From the NCBI GenBank assembly GCA_024752435.1, contig CP103032.1, positions 434,001 through 498,000 on the forward strand: DNA of 64,000 nt. The letters are read 5' to 3'. The number at the start of each line of letters is the position of its first letter. Position 1 is the stretch's first letter. Made by a program: the position numbers and the translations under genes. The notes beneath the pieces were generated by a model that saw only the letters and a list, made by a program, of their open reading frames with translations, had not been told where the DNA came from and did not search any database. Origin of the DNA: Allantophomopsis cytisporea. Taxonomy: Eukaryota; Ascomycota; Leotiomycetes; Phacidiales; Phacidiaceae. Of this stretch, positions 22,555 through 36,071 are shown one piece after another.

Positions 22555-25500
22555 ATGTCCTCCACACCTCCGGCGAGCACTTCCAATGGCTCGACGGTAG
22601 CTCAAGTCGCCGACCCCTCGACACACCCTGAGCTCGACGTCACAAAGCTCTTAGCTTTACCTTCCGAGCAGCAAGATCTATATCTTTTGACCTTCGTATC
22701 GACACTCACGAAACATGTCCAAGGACTCGCGCCAGACGATTGTACTGCGCAGCAATTTTACCTCAAGAAAGAGCTCCTCCAAATCCTCAACCTCCCATCT
22801 CCGCCGCCCACACGAGTGATTCGTAATAACCTTGGACGATGTTTTGCACACGTTTTCGGAATCGGGGATCGCAAACTTCTGTTCGAAACAGTAAATGATC
22901 TAGTGAACATTATAAGCAGTGGGAAAGGCAAGGCAGATGGAGAGCTTCGAACCAAACATGCTGCTGTGCAGTGTTTAGGAGATGTTTTCTCAACTGCTGG
23001 AGATAGTGCTATTGGGCTACACCCATTGGCTTGCTCTAGTCTGCTTAAGCTTTTGAAAAATGCTCCAAATTATGCAGGACTCAGGGCTGGTATTTTCAGG
23101 GCGTTGGCCAAGATTATCAAGATGATTGGTGGTAGTTGTGAGGAGAATACAGTCAGAGACATCTGGAAGCAGGCAAGAAACTATGCTACCAGCGACAAGG
23201 CGAACCTGGTACAAGTAGCAGCCTGCAGGTGCTTGGAGTCATTGAATAAGAACACTCTATATTTCGATAATTCAAGCGACTTTGAGAACCTCAAGGCTTC
23301 GATGTGGAAGACAATAGATTCCAGCATACCTGCAGTTCGACATGCTGCCGCCACTACCCTTGCGGCTTCCCTCATCAAACATCATAACGAGAATCCTGTA
23401 GTCGAAGAGGATGTGCCCAAAGGATTCAAGAAACCGAAGAGAACGAATACGAAACGACAATCTATGATCGGTGGAGCCGATGACGAAGATGTCCCCCCTC
23501 GACCTGAGACACCTATACAGAAAAAGAGTCAAGTTGTTGCTCTTACTCTGCCAGAGATGTTGAGGCAATTGTCGATGCATTATGTGCGATCATCAACAAC
23601 CAACAAGGCGCGCGCGGGAATAGCTGTATGCTACACCAAGGTTTTGAAGGGATTGAGCGAAAGGACAGTCGAGTCTCAATACATCAAAATCGCTGATCAT
23701 TTGATGCTCGAAATATTGAGCAATCCCCAAATCACCGTCAATAGATACCGGCTTCTGAGCACGCGCAAATTTGTGAAGACTATTTTAGAAGATGTCATAG
23801 GAGAGCAAATACTGGGCGAGAGTGGGCAGCTTGATGCTGCCAAAGCTCTCATCAACGATGTTCTCAAGAATTATCCCCAAGTTATCAAAGAACGACCTGA
23901 ACCTACGAAGCACGCTTTGATCGCTGCTTTGAGGGCTTTGTCATCTCTTATCAAAGCTCTTGGCTCAGCAGCTAATGGATTTGCGGAGGCATGTCGAGAT
24001 GGCCTGCTGCAGGTCCTGCAGCACCCGAGTTATACGGTTCAGATATTTACTTCCAATTGCCTTCGAACCTTTGTCTTAGCATGTCCTCAGCAATTGCTGC
24101 CATGTCTTACTATCTGTATGAACAGTGTCAACAGAGAGCTCAATGTGCTGGCGACTGGAAGAAATTCCCCAAGGAGATGTGTCGGCTATGCTAATGGCCT
24201 TGCAGCTATGCTTAGCACGTCATCTCTACAGCCTCTGTACGGTTCTGTGGATGTCAACAGTAGAGTTCTCTCTTTGGCAACCGGATTACTGAAATCAAGC
24301 AGTAAATCAGAGCTTCGTATATCTGGTACACAAATTCAGGTTGCGTGGATTCTTATCGGCGGTCTTATGTCATTGGGTCCAAACTTTGTCAAGATACATC
24401 TGTCCCAACTTCTACTATTATGGAAGAATGCATTGCCAAAGCCCCTTGCAAAAGACAATACATCACAGCGTAGCTATCTTGAGTCATCTTTCTTGACACA
24501 TGTGCGAGAATGTGCCTTGGGTTCCATTCTTTCATTTTTACAATTCAACGGCAGACTTCTGACTGCTGATGTGTCCAAGCGCATTGCAGCCATGCTGCAA
24601 AACACCAGTGCATTTTTGAAGGGACTGCCAAGCAAGAAGATCATAGATGATATTTCCCAACGCCTACAACCTTCTTTGCAGCTTCATGATCTTGACCTCA
24701 TGGTTCAGCGACGAGTGCTTCAGTGTTATACCGCCTTGGTCAATCTGAGTCCTGCAGGAGGAAGCGAGGCACTTTTGCAATCAAATTTGCTTACTTTAGC
24801 GGTCTCTTTCTTTGCAGATCCTGAGAATTATACCCCGAGTTCGTTGAGTACATCTATTGCAAGCTCTGCTGGGAATTTTGAGTCGATCTGGGATGTAAGT
24901 GATAACTGCGGCTTCGGTGTTACAGGTCTGGTTTCTGGTTTTACAGTCAAGCCTCTTGCTGGAGAACATGGAAATAGGGAGCACGATGACTGGATGAAGC
25001 AGCGAGGCCCAGAGGCAACGATCGATTCTGTCTTGATGACTCCTATCTCACAATCATTGGAATACGACTCGGTAACTTTGTATCTCAATAAAGCTGATAT
25101 TGCCAGCCTTCCAGACCCACCTGCAACGGAAGTTGTGAACATCGCCATACAGCTGTTTGCTATCAGTTTACCTCTTGCACCACCAAAAATCCAAGAAAGC
25201 ATCCTGGAACAAGTTGCCACATTTCTCTCTGCAGGATCTTTGCAACGCGACCCTGGCCGCAAAGCTGCAATGACTGTAAATGTCGCGACGGCTCTTCTGT
25301 CAGCTCTCAAGGTTGCGGTCAAGGAGACTCAGTCGCCCGCTGGCGACTTGACAAACCCTGCAGTTGAGAAACTCATCCAAGATATGCTCAGAGAATTTGT
25401 CATACACCCTGACCAATATGTCAGAAGCATTGGATACGAAGCACTTGGAAGGATGTGTAATAATTCTGGAAACACATTCACCAACCAAGAGATTAAGTTC

Positions 25501-28500
25501 TTGATTGATACGATCGTAAACAACCGCGAACCAAACGCCAGAGCAGGCTGTGCAGTTGCTTTGGGTTGCATACATTCTCAAGTTGGTGGCATGGCCGCTG
25601 GTTTACATCTGAAGACCATTCTGGGCGTCTTGATGACACTTTGTAACGACCCTCATCCAACAGTGCATTTCTGGGCTCTCGAAGGACTCTCACGCGTAGC
25701 AGACTCTGCGGGACTAACATTCTCGGCGTACGTCTCTAGTACCCTTGGTATGCTAGGTCAGTTGTATGTTTCTGATACGCACAACGAAGAGGTCGCATCC
25801 GTTATCAACTCCAATCTGGAATTGGAGCTGCCAACAGGTGCGATTATCGCACGATGCGTTGACTCTCTCATCAATGTGCTTGGTCCCGATTTGCAGGATA
25901 TGAGCAAAGCCCGCGATCTGATCATGACGCTTGTAGGCCAATTTAGAGAGGAGGAAAGTGCTGTTATTCTGGGGCAGAGTCTCCGCTGCTTGGACCATTT
26001 GTCTTTATACGCCCCAGGTCACCTCAACTTTGCGGATTACGTTGTGCTTCTTCAGCATGACTTACAGTCTTTGTTCCCAGATCTCCAAGATATTGCGATC
26101 GATGGCCTGTATAATCTGATGAAGAGAAACTCGGAAGATGTCATCAAGGTCGCAGAACCTGGGTTTGAGGATCAACTGTGGCTTGCAATGGACGCAAAGC
26201 CAAGTCATGACGGCATCAGAAATGTGATCTTGAACTGGTTACAACAGTCGTGCATGTCTGATACTTCGCTTTGGATTGCAAGATGTCAAAAAGTTTTGAC
26301 TATGACTCGCGCCAAGGTCGAGGAATCACCTTCTATTAATCCTAAAGCATCTGCGATGCCTGATCTCCAGGACGAAGAGGTTGCTGGGTTTGCTGCTGCT
26401 GCTGGCGTGACAAAGGATGAGTCTACAGGCTCGGAGTCATCTGGCCAGGAGCCGCTCCGATGGCAAGTACGAACCTTTGCAATAAGTTGCATTGGCGAGA
26501 TTTTCAGCACCGTAACTAAGGATACTTCTTCGGACGATATATCTCCCGCGGAGATCGCTCTACAAAACAAGGTTGCCGACATCATCAGAATGGCCTTCTC
26601 TGCATCAACCTCCAATGTTGTAGAGATGAGAGTATGGGGCCTCAAAATTGTTGAAATGGTTCTCAAGACCTTTGGAAAGACACCTGATCCTGACTTCGCC
26701 GAGGCTCCTCTCCTTGAGCAATATCAAGCTCAGATCAGTTCGGCTTTGACACCTGCATTCGCTGCTGATTCTTCCCCAGAGCTTGCGTCAGAAGCTGTCA
26801 ATGTCTGTGCAGCTTTCATTGCTACTGGTATTGTAACTGACGTTGATCGTATGGGCCGTATCCTTAAGACCCTTGTGACTGCCCTCGAGAACTTTTCACA
26901 GGATGCAGAGATGGCGTCGATCGGTGAATTGAAAGGCTTGAGCTCTAACGCGCAAGTCATGGTCAAGATGGCTGTATTCTCCGCCTGGGCTGAACTTCAA
27001 GTTGCAAGCACAGAACAAAAGTACCTGGTTGACGTTATGAAGCCACATATTGCCGTCTTAACACCGCTCTGGCTGGCATCTCTGCGCGAATTCGCGCGTT
27101 TACGATTTGAGCCTGATATTAGTATGAGCCTTGGCCCACCATCCTTGTCCGGAAGTCTCGATAGCATATATTCTGCACTCAACCGGGAAACGCTACTGAA
27201 GTTCTATCAGGACTCATGGTTGAACCTGGTTGATGCCATTGCCAGTCTTATTGAGCAAGATAGTGAATTTGTTTTCGATGCATTGGACGGTAAAGATGCA
27301 GATGAGCCAACTGCGAATGGCAATGCAAAGAGTAACGAGATCAATTATCGGGATGAACCAGTAGCGTTCTTCTTCGTACTTTTTGGTCTGGCATTTGAGG
27401 CTCTTGTTGCTCGACCAAACAACGAATCTTTGGCTACTCGAGAACAGACTCTTGAGATCTTACTTGCGTTAAAGAAGATCTTACATCCGAATGTCTCTGG
27501 TCATGCAATCTACCGTGAGGAGATTTTCTCTGAAACAATGGACTTACTTGATCGTCTTGTACTCACAGAAGGTCTTGATATTCAGAATGTCATCGTGCAG
27601 ATCGCACGAGCTATGTGTATCTCTCATCCATCTGCATTGAAGGGTGGCGAATCTGATAATGGTGATCTTTCCGATGATATTGAGCAGCTTTTCGAACTTA
27701 CCCGAATTATGGTTCTGGTCCTAGCGGGTTTGCTACCCAATCTCACAGAAGCAAAGCAACCAGCAAGGTACCAGCTGACAGATGAGGCCGTCTCACTTAT
27801 TCGGGTGGCTTTGAATGCTCTTGTTGATGCTGCAGAGGTCTTTCCAGCCATCATAAAGACTGATCTTCACGCATGCATTATCCATATCTTTGCTACGATT
27901 CTTGGTACCGCTAGTTGTCAGGCTGTTGTCGTTCCCCAGGCTTTACCTATCTTAAAACGTTTCATTACCAGCGTATCAGGCTCGCCCAATGCATCATCGG
28001 CTCAGCAAAGCGTCAGCGGTAACCAAATGCAAGAGTGCTTGAAGCGATTCCTCGCTATCTATATCAACGCGCAGAAGAGAGAAACTGAGGCCTCCTTACC
28101 GTGTGTCAAAAACACGTTGCTGGCATCAACTGTCCTCCTGACCAGTGGGATCAATTCGACATCAACCCAGGACCCGATCATGGTTAGATTTCTGGATGAG
28201 CTCCTTGACTGCTTGAGCGATCGCATGGTAAGTTTGCCCAATCTCCGTGCCCGTCTTCGCATACTGACATCAAATAGACCGCAAAAGTAGCCGCCAACTG
28301 TGTTCGAACGCTACTGATGCAAATGCCCAAGACCCCCGCGGACCAAAGCATAGCCCGGCACCTCCTTCCACGCCTCCTCTCCTTTGTGACTAACACGGAG
28401 ACCGAGGATCCAGAGCACGCGCGAACTCTCATTGCACACGCATTGACATCATTCGTATCCACCCTCTCGGGCAAACAAGTCGGCGTCGCCATGGCGATGG

Positions 28501-28754
28501 TACTTCCTACCCTCCTCTCACGCGCAAGCAGCGAGGGCAAAGATGTCTATAGCGAGACCAGCACAAGGCTCATCGAGCTCGCGGCTATCGATCAAGCGAC
28601 CTTCAGAACCGTCGTGGCGAGCATGAGTGAGGCGCAGAAGGCGTTTGTAGAGGAAGTTATCAAGAGTGGAAGGACAACGGGCCCGAGACAGGAGGTCAGT
28701 GATGAGGATCGGAAACCGACTATTGCTTTGACAATGAATTTTGGTGGCGCCTGA
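22555..28754 (+). CDS. LAA1: Laa1/HEATR5 HEAT-repeat protein (AP-1 accessory factor)
   Basis: Two exons, 22555-28227 and 28278-28754, give 2049 aa, close to yeast Laa1 (about 2000 aa). Almost the whole length is helical repeats; recognisable family stretches include LTFVSTLTKHVQGLAPDDCT, QFYLKKELLQI, IRNNLGRCFAHVFGIGDRKL, RAGCAVALGCIHSQVGGM and DPHPTVHFWALEGLSRVADS. Laa1 partners the AP-1 clathrin adaptor in trafficking between the trans-Golgi network and endosomes; animal HEATR5A/B do the same. The ATG at 22555 is the first in frame after a GTG. The single intron (28228-28277, 50 nt) sits close to the 3' end and splits DCLSDRM from TAKVAANCVRTLL. Two low-complexity acidic linkers (near residues 290-320 and 1270-1300) look like unstructured loops. 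Confidence 0.95.
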
Positions 28755-29383
28755 AGGAGGTAAATAGATAGCGATATGAGATATGAGATAGAAATGATTA
28801 GCTTAATCCCCTGTGATGATGCGTGTGTATTCATGTGAATACTACTACTTAATTTATATTTTCTTAATACTTGGGAGTCTTGGAGTACCTTTTGGTGAGG
28901 GGAAGCATCATGATTTTGAAGTGTCGCCATTATTCACAAGATACATAGTGCCTGGGTCCGCGCGGTTTGCCCCGGATCTCCAAGCGGAAGCACCAGAAGG
29001 ACAGGGACTAGCTACATATGTTAAGTGGTACATATATGGGCAAGGCAGGTAATACGAGTGCGGATTAGCACTCAGATCAAGAACATCAAAGTCAATTATC
29101 TTTGTGGGGAATTTAGAGAAGGCCTTGGAGAGTTTGGATTTCTTGAAAGGAAGAAGAATATTTTATCCATTTTTTCTTGCCAATAAACCCTGTGGAAGTC
29201 AATTGTGCCTTATCCCCAGAGCACGCTACTCCCATCAGATAGATATATGTACATTATCAATTCTTAACGCCGCGTCAATAGACTTATGAGAAGAACATCG
29301 AGCGCCTTTCCTCTCGATTCTCAATTGCAATTTGACTGCACATAGTAAATCTTTCTGTCGATGCCACTGTTTTCTGGCTCCCA
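28755..29383. other. Laa1 3' region
   Basis: About 630 bp with no gene supported. The stretch just after the Laa1 stop has GATATGAG repeats and is AT-rich, consistent with 3'UTR and terminator DNA. Confidence 0.4.
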
Positions 29384-29752
29384 TCAACGAGCACCAGACG
29401 ATATTTCTGCTCCGGGTGTGATAAGGAGATTTGATATGGCGATACCGTCCACATATAGGACGTCGACGAAATCTGATGATTTCCTTCTAGGTGTTAACGG
29501 CCACCGGATTTCCGAGATACTGATAAGCAACGTACCTATTAATCGATTAACAGGAATATCTGAAGGGCCTTCTGGTACAAGAAGTAACGTCAAGGATGAA
29601 TCCGAGAGGTAAGAGCTCCAGTTAAGGAATACTCGATCGCCTGCTACAAGCGATATAGGAGGCAAATCGGCTGCTGAGGGTATCACTATCGGAGAGGCAT
29701 TGATGCAGCCAAGAAACAGCGCGAGCGACATGAACAATAACGAGAAACGCAT
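29384..29752 (-). CDS. Possible small secreted protein, unrecognised
   Basis: An ATG at 29752 opens with a textbook signal peptide (MRFSLLFMSLALFLGCINAS), followed by PIVIPSAADLPPISLVAGDR and FLNWSSYLSDSSLTLLLVPE. Read without splicing it is 122 aa and has no Cys after the signal peptide. A GTACGT at 29535 and CAG ending at 29473 could bound a 63-nt intron that keeps frame, giving 101 aa. The start of the mature part loosely recalls the beta-sandwich of Kre9/GPI-anchored Ser-Thr wall proteins (AGDxVxLxW followed by SLTLLLVPE), but this is weak. It lies alone in a gene-poor stretch, with no homologue I recognise. It may be an effector-like orphan or a decayed gene. Confidence 0.4.
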   Translation of the reverse strand: MRFSLLFMSLALFLGCINASPIVIPSAADLPPISLVAGDRVFLNWSSYLSDSSLTLLLVPEGPSDIPVNRLIGTLLISISEIRWPLTPRRKSSDFVDVLYVDGIAISNLLITPGAEISSGAR

Positions 29753-31984
29753 TATGGCGACAACAATGATATGAGAATCTATGAGAGGAAAAGACCACTG
29801 AAAGAATGGATACACTGATATGAGTCGTTAGGCGATGGACGATATTTTGTACCTCCTGCTATTCTCCTTCTTTATCGCAACCGTCAATGAACCTGCCTTT
29901 TGCGCTGAAAACGGCTATTCTGGGTGCACCACATAGATACTTTATTTAGATTTTCACCATCATTCCAGCATGGTCAACACCTCACGATTCTCCCAGCGTA
30001 CTTATATAAGGTATTCACACATAATCGCGAATCCTGCGAAACACCAAAAAATCATCCTCAGTTCCTTTAGGCTGAGCTTACCATCTTTTATAAATCTGTA
30101 GGATGCACGGAATCCTTCCCGAAATCCAACTGCTCATCTTCCGGGCGCTTAGGTGCCTCGCCGAAGATGGTGTACGCAGTAGAAGCCGTAGCGCACGCAT
30201 AGTGTTTCCCCAAATGAAAGACCCGGTGCGCTAATGCAACGACAATAATTCAACGGAGCATTCCCCGGGGAAGACAAATCCGGATATATATCATTTTGCG
30301 CTCAGATCCAAGCAGCTTCTCCATTGCAGGTGAATGCTGTAGCGCCGTCTCTGTGACAGGGCTGTTAGCGATGCTCGGTGTTTCTGAGAACAGCAGTCTG
30401 ACACATGGTGTTGACTCTAGCGTGTCACTTCAAGCGGGCTGCCATCTCTTACAATCACTTCCACTTATTCGGCTCCTGGCGATGTACCGTACCCCTCGGT
30501 GTCGGAGTGACGGCGGCAATGTTGGAAGGCGTATTGCCTCTTCTCGGAAGAGCTACGGCATAGCGAGCAGGCTTGAATATGTCTGTTAGTTGAAGCATCG
30601 ATACCATGCAAAGTCCAACATTGTAGGTCTATCCTTCCCGCCATGTTGGTTTTCGGCGTGACAATCATAAGGACCAGCATTTCTCGTGGAGTTTTAGTGT
30701 CATGACTTTCTTCTACTTTTTCTCCTTGGTTCTGACACTGTTTTGAATTTACTCTATAATTTGGTATATTGAAGTCACCGAGGAAAGCTCAGGGGTCACT
30801 CTTGTCAGGGGATAGCCTTTTTCGGAGCATGAAAGGTTGCGGCTGTTTTCAGGAAGTCAATCATGGAATGTAACCCGCAGAACCGAAAAGGAATCATATG
30901 CACATGACCCAGGCCCCTTCACAGTCGTCTTTGTCCCTTTACATATGAACTTTTCTTCAGTTACTACAGCGTATAAGGTCATTGACTCAGGACTAAGTTG
31001 CATAATCTTCACAAGTACGTAGTACGTGGAATACTTCAATATGGAACCAGCAAACGAATAGGAGTCTTGAAAAGGGTCTGTCTATAACATGCTTCTAATA
31101 ATCATGGCTGATAATCGTTACTCAATTCTTAACAAGTCTGCCACATAGAGCAATTTCTTGCTTTACTTTACAATTCCATGGCCATCGCGAATATTTCAAG
31201 GGGACTGACTATCTCGAATCAGAGAGTGAGCTGGCACGATGACTGGGGAGAACGGAGAGGCAGAAAAAAGAAGAAAAAAAGACAAACCGGGCACTACGCA
31301 GTGTATCAGTCTCATACTGTGCAGTAGTACTCTGCATATATCTTAAAACATTCATTTATCAAAAGTATAAAACCCATTCTACTCAGTATGTCAGCTTCAA
31401 CGAGACTGGGAATGCTCGGATAAGCTCAAGATTCCCCAGAAACATTTCGATGGAATGTCCGGATCATATCTTCATAGCAGTTCCGGTAGTTTCGAAGACA
31501 TGAAAACATAAGCGTTGACAGCCTGTTATTGCAAAATATATTGCTATCAGAAATTTGAAAGGTGATAAGTTCCCGCTTGATAGTGGGTGCTTGAGCCATG
31601 AACCACACATCTTGATTTATTGTAGTACTCCTATTGATAGGGTCCCATAACAAATAGGAGATGGGCAAATCAGTAAACATAAAAGGAGAGAGAAAAGAAA
31701 AGAAAAAAATAATCTTACCGAATATAAATGTTGTGTAAACTTTTATGTTATTGAATTGAACGATGAATATCCCAACCGCCATGAATCACATCACGTGGAA
31801 ATACCGCTTAGCTCGATTCGTGTTGCTACACCATAAGATCCCTCCCGTACAGCGGATTTCCACTGAAGCGAACGACCCAAGATATTACTATCACGGCACA
31901 AAGTAGGCGACGACGCGACGGAGTTTTCCTACTTTCAACAATTAACCATAAATCAGCAGCACTTAATGAAATAAATCGTCTGCT
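29753..31984. other. Gene-poor interval before Mis6
   Basis: About 2.2 kb without a confident gene. A 43-codon frame at 30103-30234 (+) opens LPEIQLLIFRAL, reminiscent of an F-box start, then stops. A TCACGTGG E-box lies near 31791, about 190 bp before the Mis6 start codon. A-rich and AG-rich runs occur at 31260-31280 and 31686-31710. Confidence 0.4.
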
Positions 31985-34320
31985 ATGTCGTCAAGTCCAT
32001 CACGCGACCCGAGGGAAGACGTATTGGACAATGCTGTCAAAGATCTGGAAAGAGGTAAACGCGCCTTCAATTGCTTAATCACGTGCCGACTAACGCGTCA
32101 AAGCCGCGAAAACACCTGCGAAACAAAGGGTGGTGAAAATAACAAAGCAAGTTGAGAAAGTCACCAGCATAGCGTACGAACATGGCGTCTCTGGGGGGTG
32201 CCTCGAAAAATTGATTGATATCATCACTTTGCCCAATGAACTTGATCAAGCTAGCATGGGAGCAATCATCAGAAATCTATATCCTGCTGAGAAAGTCGCC
32301 AGTGATGTTGTGGTGAAAGTTGTCTGCAGTTTAGGACATGGCATAGCCAAACCTGCCTTCAGTGCGCAGGCAGCTCTACTGAAATGGCTGATTATGGTCT
32401 ACGATGTGCTTGAGAACCCGAGGATCTTATCACAGCTTTATAGCTGTCTCTTCAATTTACTTGATACGATTGCGATTCGGCCACCACTATGTCACTTGTT
32501 ATCCCTCATTACTCGCAGGAAGCACGTCAGGCCCTATCGGATCCAAATACTATTGGACTTGGGGAGACAATCTGCCCATGAACCGCCAGTTGTAGGGCTA
32601 TTACGAGTTTATAAGGACTACTATCCAGACGTCATTGTTGGTGATTCTACCGCCGGCCGTGCCTCTGTATTTCTACACCCCAACCCAGAATGGCGAGAAA
32701 GGCTTGAGGAAATCCAAGAAGCGTTCATTCAAGAGTCTCAGCAGAATCAGAAGAATACATCTCACACATTCAGGATAGCTCGCCGGGGTATCAATGACGT
32801 GAAGAGGAGAAAGATATCTGTAGTACCAGAGGTTCGCACTTCGCGGGCCCACGATTCCTCTGTCACACTGGAAGAAATCGAATCAGTACAAGAGTTTGTA
32901 CAGAAACTTGATAAAATCGAGCTGCCAAACCAACTGGTGGCAGTTATCGGCGATCCCCTACTCCAAACCCTCCTATCATTGAAGTCTTCACAACTCAATT
33001 TACGGAGGGTGGACAACTGGCTAGAAGCATTTTTTGAAGATCAGGCATCCTCCGACGAGGGGTCCCAGAATAGAGTCCTTGACATGCTTGGGGCTATTCG
33101 AGATTATGCTGCTTATAGCAAGGTAAGCTACATCAATAAATAAACTCTGGATATGAATTAATGCTTACTGTCAAAGACAATACCACCAGCTTGTTTGAGA
33201 TATCTTCAAACCATGCTGGTATCATGGAATGGAGTCACTGGCCGGGATATCATTTTGGATCTTCTTTCTTATTTGCCGTTTGCACCTTTTGAGGGTACGT
33301 ATTTCCTCTTACGCCCCTGCACTGTTTCTGACGTTTCTAGACCACTTCAACTCCACATTCCAATCGCTTGAAGATGCGATACTGGACGATACTCCAGAAA
33401 GCCAAATCGCTCTTTTGTCTTTTTATACTTCACTCCTCCGTCAGTGGACAACAACACTTCTCGCCAATAAGAAGGCCTCACTTCCAGCCTCTACCACTAC
33501 TTCCGCATTGACAGTTCATACTAACCTGCTAGCTTTGTCACTCCTCAATAACGTTAAAGATGAAAAACCACATTCACTTGCCGCACCCACTATTCTCTCG
33601 TTCTACGAGGCAACTGCCTTCCTCATTTCACACCCGGATCTCAGGTACCACACACGCATTACCACACCCCCAGCTCAACTAATATATACACTTCACTTCA
33701 CACAATCTCTTCATATTCTTTCTCGTCTCTGTGGTATCCTTGCACTATATAAACGAGCATTTGAGACAGCCATGGCAAGTAAAGTAACCGCAGGAGATGT
33801 CAGTCCAACAGCTGCATACCCCAAGGACTACGTCAATCATTTCAATGGCTTTCTCATGGACATATGTAATTGTCTCTGGAGAAGCCGAGCGTTCAATACT
33901 ACAGACACTAACGCTTTGGGTTGTCTCTTACCTCCGCACCTAGTACATACCTTCACGGCATATCTCGCCTCCCTCTCACCTGCTCTCTCACTCTCAACCA
34001 TTTTTTCTCTATCCTTCTCACCGGTACTCTGTAATCTAAGTATTAGTTACATGCGAGACTTAGAAGATATCGCTGTGGCGAAGGCGAACAATGGAGAAGG
34101 TAAAGAGGTTGAGATCAGGCATGCAGGACCAGTGACGTTGAAGAGTCTCGTTCAGCTTGGAAAGGATTCAGGACTAGTGCTGTCGTGGCCGGATTACAGA
34201 TTGGGCGTTCTGAGGTATCTGGAGGCCAAGGGTGTAGATGGGGTTGGGGAATTGATGTACAATACTTTGAAGCAACTGATGAATGCAAGGGAGGCAGCGC
34301 TGAAAGCCGCAGCTACTTAA
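31985..34320 (+). CDS. MIS6: Mis6/CENP-I kinetochore protein
   Basis: Four exons, 31985-32054, 32104-33122, 33177-33294 and 33341-34320, give 728 aa. Hallmarks are in exon 2: YEHGVSGGCLEKLIDIITLP, QASMGAIIRNLYPAEKV, FSAQAALLKWLIMVYDVLEN and IQILLDLGRQ, the helical repeat fold of the Mis6/CENP-I/Ctf3 family. Exon 3 adds PPACLRYLQTMLVSWNGVTG. The protein belongs to the constitutive centromere-associated network of the inner kinetochore and in fission yeast is needed for loading CENP-A. All three introns have GT-AG ends (GTAAAC, GTAAGC, GTACGT) and joins keep frame. Length is near the family norm of 700-750. Exon 1 is 23 codons, charged and disordered. Confidence 0.92.
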
Positions 34321-34890
34321 AATGGAGATGGGGCGTTGGCATTACCAATTCTGTTTGTATAGAAATAACGCTAGAGCTTGTGTGTCATGAATTTGGCATC
34401 AAGGGGAATAACTCAAGTCTTGCGTTTTACTTGTGAAATTCATTACTGCAGCACTTTCAACCCGCAAGTGTATCAGGAGGTAGATTTACCGTTGTTGGCA
34501 TTTCAGCACCAAATCTTCATGTTGAACTAAATCGCCCGAAGAGCGCCTTTTCTTTCAGGGTCGAGGTGCCCGGTGCCTGGTGCATTGTTACGGTTTGTGG
34601 CGAGCACGCGCCTCTAAGCAGTTTATCGGAGATAGACTCCAAGAGCCATCGGAGCGCCGACAGAAAAACCGGAGCTGTTACCTTATCGATTGGAACTTCT
34701 GAGCGAGGGGCAGCTTTGGGAGTGGGGTATTCGTCATTTTTCAACAATTCCATGCTGCTGTGTTGTTATTTGTAATCTCACGTCGTAAATCCCCGTAAAC
34801 GTCTCAGGAATATATCTACAAGATCCTAACCTCTTCTCCAGAAAGTTGGCGTATCTCCCATCGACTTCATCATATCATCACACTTTCAAA
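34321..34890. other. Intergenic, Mis6 3' end and oxidoreductase promoter
   Basis: About 570 bp. Short overlapping frames on both strands around 34517-34775 have no recognisable content. A CT-rich leader (about 34820-34890) directly precedes the next start codon. Confidence 0.45.
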
Positions 34891-36071
34891 ATGTCTCTCC
34901 CAACTCAAATCAGGCAATGGACCACCGCGCAGGATGGCTTGGATAACCTCAAGCTGGAAACCGCGCCAATGCCCGTCCCAGGAAAGGGCGAGGTGCTGGT
35001 GAAGATCAATACCGTCGCACTGAACTACAGAGACACCGAGGTACGCACCCTCCTCCAATTCCCCTCAATGCAATTCCCAGCCCTCTCTAATCCCTCAGCT
35101 CAGGTCGTAATGGGCCTCTACAACCACCACAAGACCGTCGGCGAGACGAAATCCGTCGTTCCATGCGCCGACATCTGCGGCACCGTCGTGGTCGCCGGCC
35201 CAGAGGCCACATGGAAGGTAGGCGACCGCGTCCTCAGCATCTTCAACCAGGACCATTTGGAGGGCCAGGTCAACGCGCAGATCATGAAGTCCGGGCTTGG
35301 TCTCCCGCTGCCGGGCACGCTGTGTGAATACCGCGTTTTCCCTCAGACGGGATTGGTTGCTACGCCGGCGTATCTTTCTGATGAGGAGGCTTGCACGCTG
35401 CCGATTGCTGGTGTCACGGCGTGGATGGCTGTCAATGGTATGAGGCCGCTTGGCCAGCCCGGCGGCCAGGGCGAGATCGTGCTGATTCAGGGTACGGGTG
35501 GTGTCGCTATCAGTGGATTGCAGATTGCAAAGGCGAGCGGTGCTAAGGGTAAGTTAGACTATGGGATGTTTGTGTGGGCGATGCTGATGTTTTGTGTGTA
35601 GTTATCATCACCTCCTCTTCGGATGCCAAGCTCGAGACTGCGAAGAAGATGGGCGCGGATATGACGATTAACTACCGCACGACTCCAGAATGGGCCGCAA
35701 AGGCACTAGAGTTGACGGACGACTATGGAGCTGATATCATCTTTGAGAACGGTGGTGCGCTGACGTTGCGCCAGTCCTTCGATGCCGTTGCTTTTGGAGG
35801 TCTTATCAACTGTATCGGATACCTGTCTGGCAAAGAGGATCCAGCTAGCGACCGCACAAACACCAATGTTTTGGCACTGAGGAGGAATGTCACGCTGAAG
35901 GGATTGTTGAATGGACCGAGAACGAGATTCCAGGAGATGTTGGAGTTCTATACAAAGCATGAGATTCACCCTGTTGTTGATAAGAGCTTCTCCTTCGATG
36001 AGAGTAAGGAGGCTTTGAAGTACTTGTTTGGTGGTGGACATTTTGGAAAGGTCGTTGTTAAGGTCTCATAG
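34891..36071 (+). CDS. Medium-chain dehydrogenase/reductase, quinone-oxidoreductase-like
   Basis: Exons 34891-35040, 35104-35548 and 35602-36071 give 354 aa. The fold signature is clear: a GroES-like N-terminal half (GKGEVLVKINTVALNYRDTE, CADICGTVVVAGPEATWKVG) and a Rossmann nucleotide-binding half (EIVLIQGTGGVAISGLQIAK, VIITSSSDAKLETAKKMGAD, TPEWAAKALELTDDYGADII). I see no Cys/His set for a catalytic zinc, so this looks like a zinc-independent NAD(P)H quinone or enal reductase; substrate unknown. The first intron (35041-35103, 63 nt) has no in-frame stop, so unspliced reading also stays open; removal restores YRDTE-VVMGLY, the family spacing. No pathway partners adjoin it. Confidence 0.9.
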
